From: Microbacterium sp. PM5 | GTDB taxonomy: Bacteria > Actinomycetota > Actinomycetes > Actinomycetales > Microbacteriaceae | Direction: 5' to 3' | Length of the DNA stretch: 64,000 nucleotides | Assembly: GCF_003293595.1 (NCBI RefSeq) | Contig: NZ_CP022162.1 | Location: forward strand, 2,797,432-2,861,431 | Shown: one piece after another, positions 62,477-64,000 of the stretch | How positions within the stretch are numbered: the first letter of the stretch is position 1 | How the letters are laid out: each line of letters opens with the position of its first letter | Position numbers and translations under genes: made by a program | Notes under the pieces: generated by a model | The model's input: the letters and a program-made list of their open reading frames with translations, nothing else | Database searches by the model: none | Told to the model about the DNA's origin: nothing

Positions 62477-64000
62477 ATGCCCGCCCGAGTTCACGCACTG
62501 CTGGTCGTGCGCCCTGATGCGCGCGTGGCCACCGACATCCGTCTCGACCGCGTCCTTTCCGCGCTCGCGGCTCAGGCGCGCCCGGTCGACACGCTCACCA
62601 TCGTGCTGTGCGGCCCGCACGCGACCGATCGCGAGCTTCAGCGGATCGCGGGGGAATCCGCCGCCGAGGCGGTCATCACCGCTGATCGAGGAACCTCCTT
62701 CGCTGAAGCTCTCGCGCTGGCGAGCCGACGGCTCGGCGGGGATGCCGTCTGGGTGCTCGACCAGGACACCACGCCCGCGCCCGACGCCCTCGTCCGTCTC
62801 ATGGGCGCCCTCGAGACCGCTCCCTCGGTCGCGATCGCTGCACCGAAACTCGTCCGCGCCGACGACAACGACCGCATCGTGTCGCTCGGTGTGTCGATGA
62901 CGCGAGGCGGCCGCGCCGTCGGCCTCGCCGACGGCGAGCACGATCAAGGCCAGCACGACGCCAGTGAGGACGTGCTCGGTTCGGATGTGCGCGGCATCCT
63001 GGTGCGCACCGACGCGTGGCGCGCGCTCGGCGGTCTCGACACGGCGCTCGCCGGCGCCGATGAAGGACTCGACCTCGGTGTGCGCGCGCGTCTGCGAGGG
63101 GGGCGCGTCGTCCTCGCTCCCCAGGCTTTCGTCGCCCTCGCCGACCCCGATCGCACAGACCCTCCTGTTCTCGGCGACCGCTTCGAGCCGGTCGGGGTGC
63201 GTCGGGCCTACGGCCGCCGCACGGCGCAGCTGCACCGCCGACTCGTGTACGCGCCGCCCGTCGCCGTCCCCCTGCATTGGCTCTCTCTGCTGCCGCTGGC
63301 GATCGTCCGCTCCGTGGTGCTGCTGCTCGGCAAGCGTCCCTCGATGATCGGTCCGGAATGGGGCGCCACGCTCACGGTGCTGCTGCGACCGGCTGCCGTC
63401 GCTCGTGCGCGTCGCGGCATCCGCGCGGGTCGTTCCGTGTCGTGGGCGCAGCTGGCACCGTTGCGGGTCAGCCGGGCCGAGTTGCGCCAGCGCCTCGACG
63501 ACGACGTGATCATCGACGGCACCGCTCGCGGTGAGCTGCACTTCTTCTCCGGTGGGGGTGCCTGGATCGTTCTCGGAGCTCTGCTCGTGTCGGTCCTCGC
63601 CTTCCTGTCGCTGCTCGCGTGGCCGGTGCTCGGCGGCGGCGGGCTCGCGCCGCTGCGCGCAACCGTGGGCCAGCTCTGGGCGGACGCGGCCTCCGGTGCC
63701 CGACCTCTCGGCTGGGACACGCAGGGGCCGGCCGATCCGGTCAGCGCGGTCGTCGCCGTGCTCGGCTCTCTCTGGCCCGCGGCGCCCTCGCGCGTCCTCG
63801 TGGTGCTGTGGGTTCTCGCGATTCCCATGTCCGCACTCGGCGGCTGGTTCGCCGCCACGCGCCTGACCGACAACGCCCTCGCCCGCGCCGTCGTCGCGGT
63901 GGGCTACGCGCTGGCGCCGAGCCTGCTGGACGCGCTGGCATCGGGACGACCGACGGTCGTCATCGCACATCTGCTGCTTCCCTGGTTGCTGTGGACCGCC
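62477..64000 (+). CDS. Large membrane glycosyltransferase (family 2), C-terminus beyond window
   Basis: 508 residues visible. The N-terminal GT2 domain (about 5-230) reads VHALLVVRPDARVATDIRLD, VWVLDQDTTPAPDALVRL with DQD, GSDVRGILVRTDAWRALGGL, and DEGLDLGVRARLRGG with the catalytic acid. Hydrophobic helices begin around residue 262 and again from 360 (GGAWIVLGALLVSVLAFLSL) to the edge, so a long polytopic domain follows. Such GT2-plus-polytopic proteins beside whiB2 are typical of actinobacteria. Probably a cell-wall glycan enzyme. Confidence 0.85.
   Translation, partial: MPARVHALLVVRPDARVATDIRLDRVLSALAAQARPVDTLTIVLCGPHATDRELQRIAGESAAEAVITADRGTSFAEALALASRRLGGDAVWVLDQDTTPAPDALVRLMGALETAPSVAIAAPKLVRADDNDRIVSLGVSMTRGGRAVGLADGEHDQGQHDASEDVLGSDVRGILVRTDAWRALGGLDTALAGADEGLDLGVRARLRGGRVVLAPQAFVALADPDRTDPPVLGDRFEPVGVRRAYGRRTAQLHRRLVYAPPVAVPLHWLSLLPLAIVRSVVLLLGKRPSMIGPEWGATLTVLLRPAAVARARRGIRAGRSVSWAQLAPLRVSRAELRQRLDDDVIIDGTARGELHFFSGGGAWIVLGALLVSVLAFLSLLAWPVLGGGGLAPLRATVGQLWADAASGARPLGWDTQGPADPVSAVVAVLGSLWPAAPSRVLVVLWVLAIPMSALGGWFAATRLTDNALARAVVAVGYALAPSLLDALASGRPTVVIAHLLLPWLLWTA

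Overview
The window is GC-rich actinobacterial chromosome, most likely Microbacteriaceae and probably Microbacterium. The evidence is roughly 70% G+C, many GTG starts, a WhiB regulator, acyl-CoA carboxylase alpha/beta/epsilon genes, an LpdA-type quinone reductase and dTDP-rhamnose genes. No rRNA, tRNA, CRISPR array, insertion sequence or phage gene was seen. Genes lie close together, often with 4-bp ATGA/GTGA overlaps. Many first genes of operons have a -10 hexamer only 6-9 nt before the start codon and no Shine-Dalgarno (SD) sequence, the signature of leaderless transcripts. I used this rule to choose many starts.

Region 1 (1-3732): a PTS cluster. EIIB-like protein, HPr and Enzyme I (cut by the window edge) run leftward, divergent from a PRD-containing regulator, with a perfect inverted repeat between them. 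Region 2 (3767-12879): core metabolism. It holds purine nucleoside phosphorylase with a phosphohexomutase and an acetyltransferase, LpdA, Maf, the biotin-carrying carboxylase alpha chain with a downstream lipoprotein, and an RNA methyltransferase. Region 3 (12950-15880): a two-component operon whose third gene looks like a degenerate kinase. Region 4 (16189-24086): accD/accE, birA, a PH-domain membrane protein, purK, purE, an LCP glycan ligase and a glycosyltransferase. Region 5 (24168-27047): a large secreted protein with three ~166-residue repeats.

Region 6 (27052-60657): a cell-surface glycan island of about 33 kb. It has a complete dTDP-L-rhamnose pathway (RmlA, RmlB, fused RmlC-RmlD), UDP-galactopyranose mutase, RgpF, about a dozen further glycosyltransferases, a Wzm/Wzt ABC exporter, two MATE-like flippases, an O-antigen ligase/polymerase-like protein and several polytopic membrane proteins. 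Strand changes often, and convergent genes overlap at their 3' ends. Region 7 (60700-64000): manA, a WhiB2-like regulator and a large membrane glycosyltransferase that runs off the edge.

From general knowledge, the order pmmB/deoD, lpdA, accA3, maf, accE/accD5, birA, PH protein, purK, purE, LCP, rml genes, whiB2, manA resembles that of Mycobacterium tuberculosis, so the glycan island appears to sit inside an ancient actinobacterial backbone. The product is probably a rhamnose- and galactofuranose-containing wall polysaccharide, attached by LCP proteins. The most interesting observation is a pair of homologous two-domain glycosyltransferases (30910-32874 and 34258-36045): one appears to have lost its GT2 half and the other its GT4 half.
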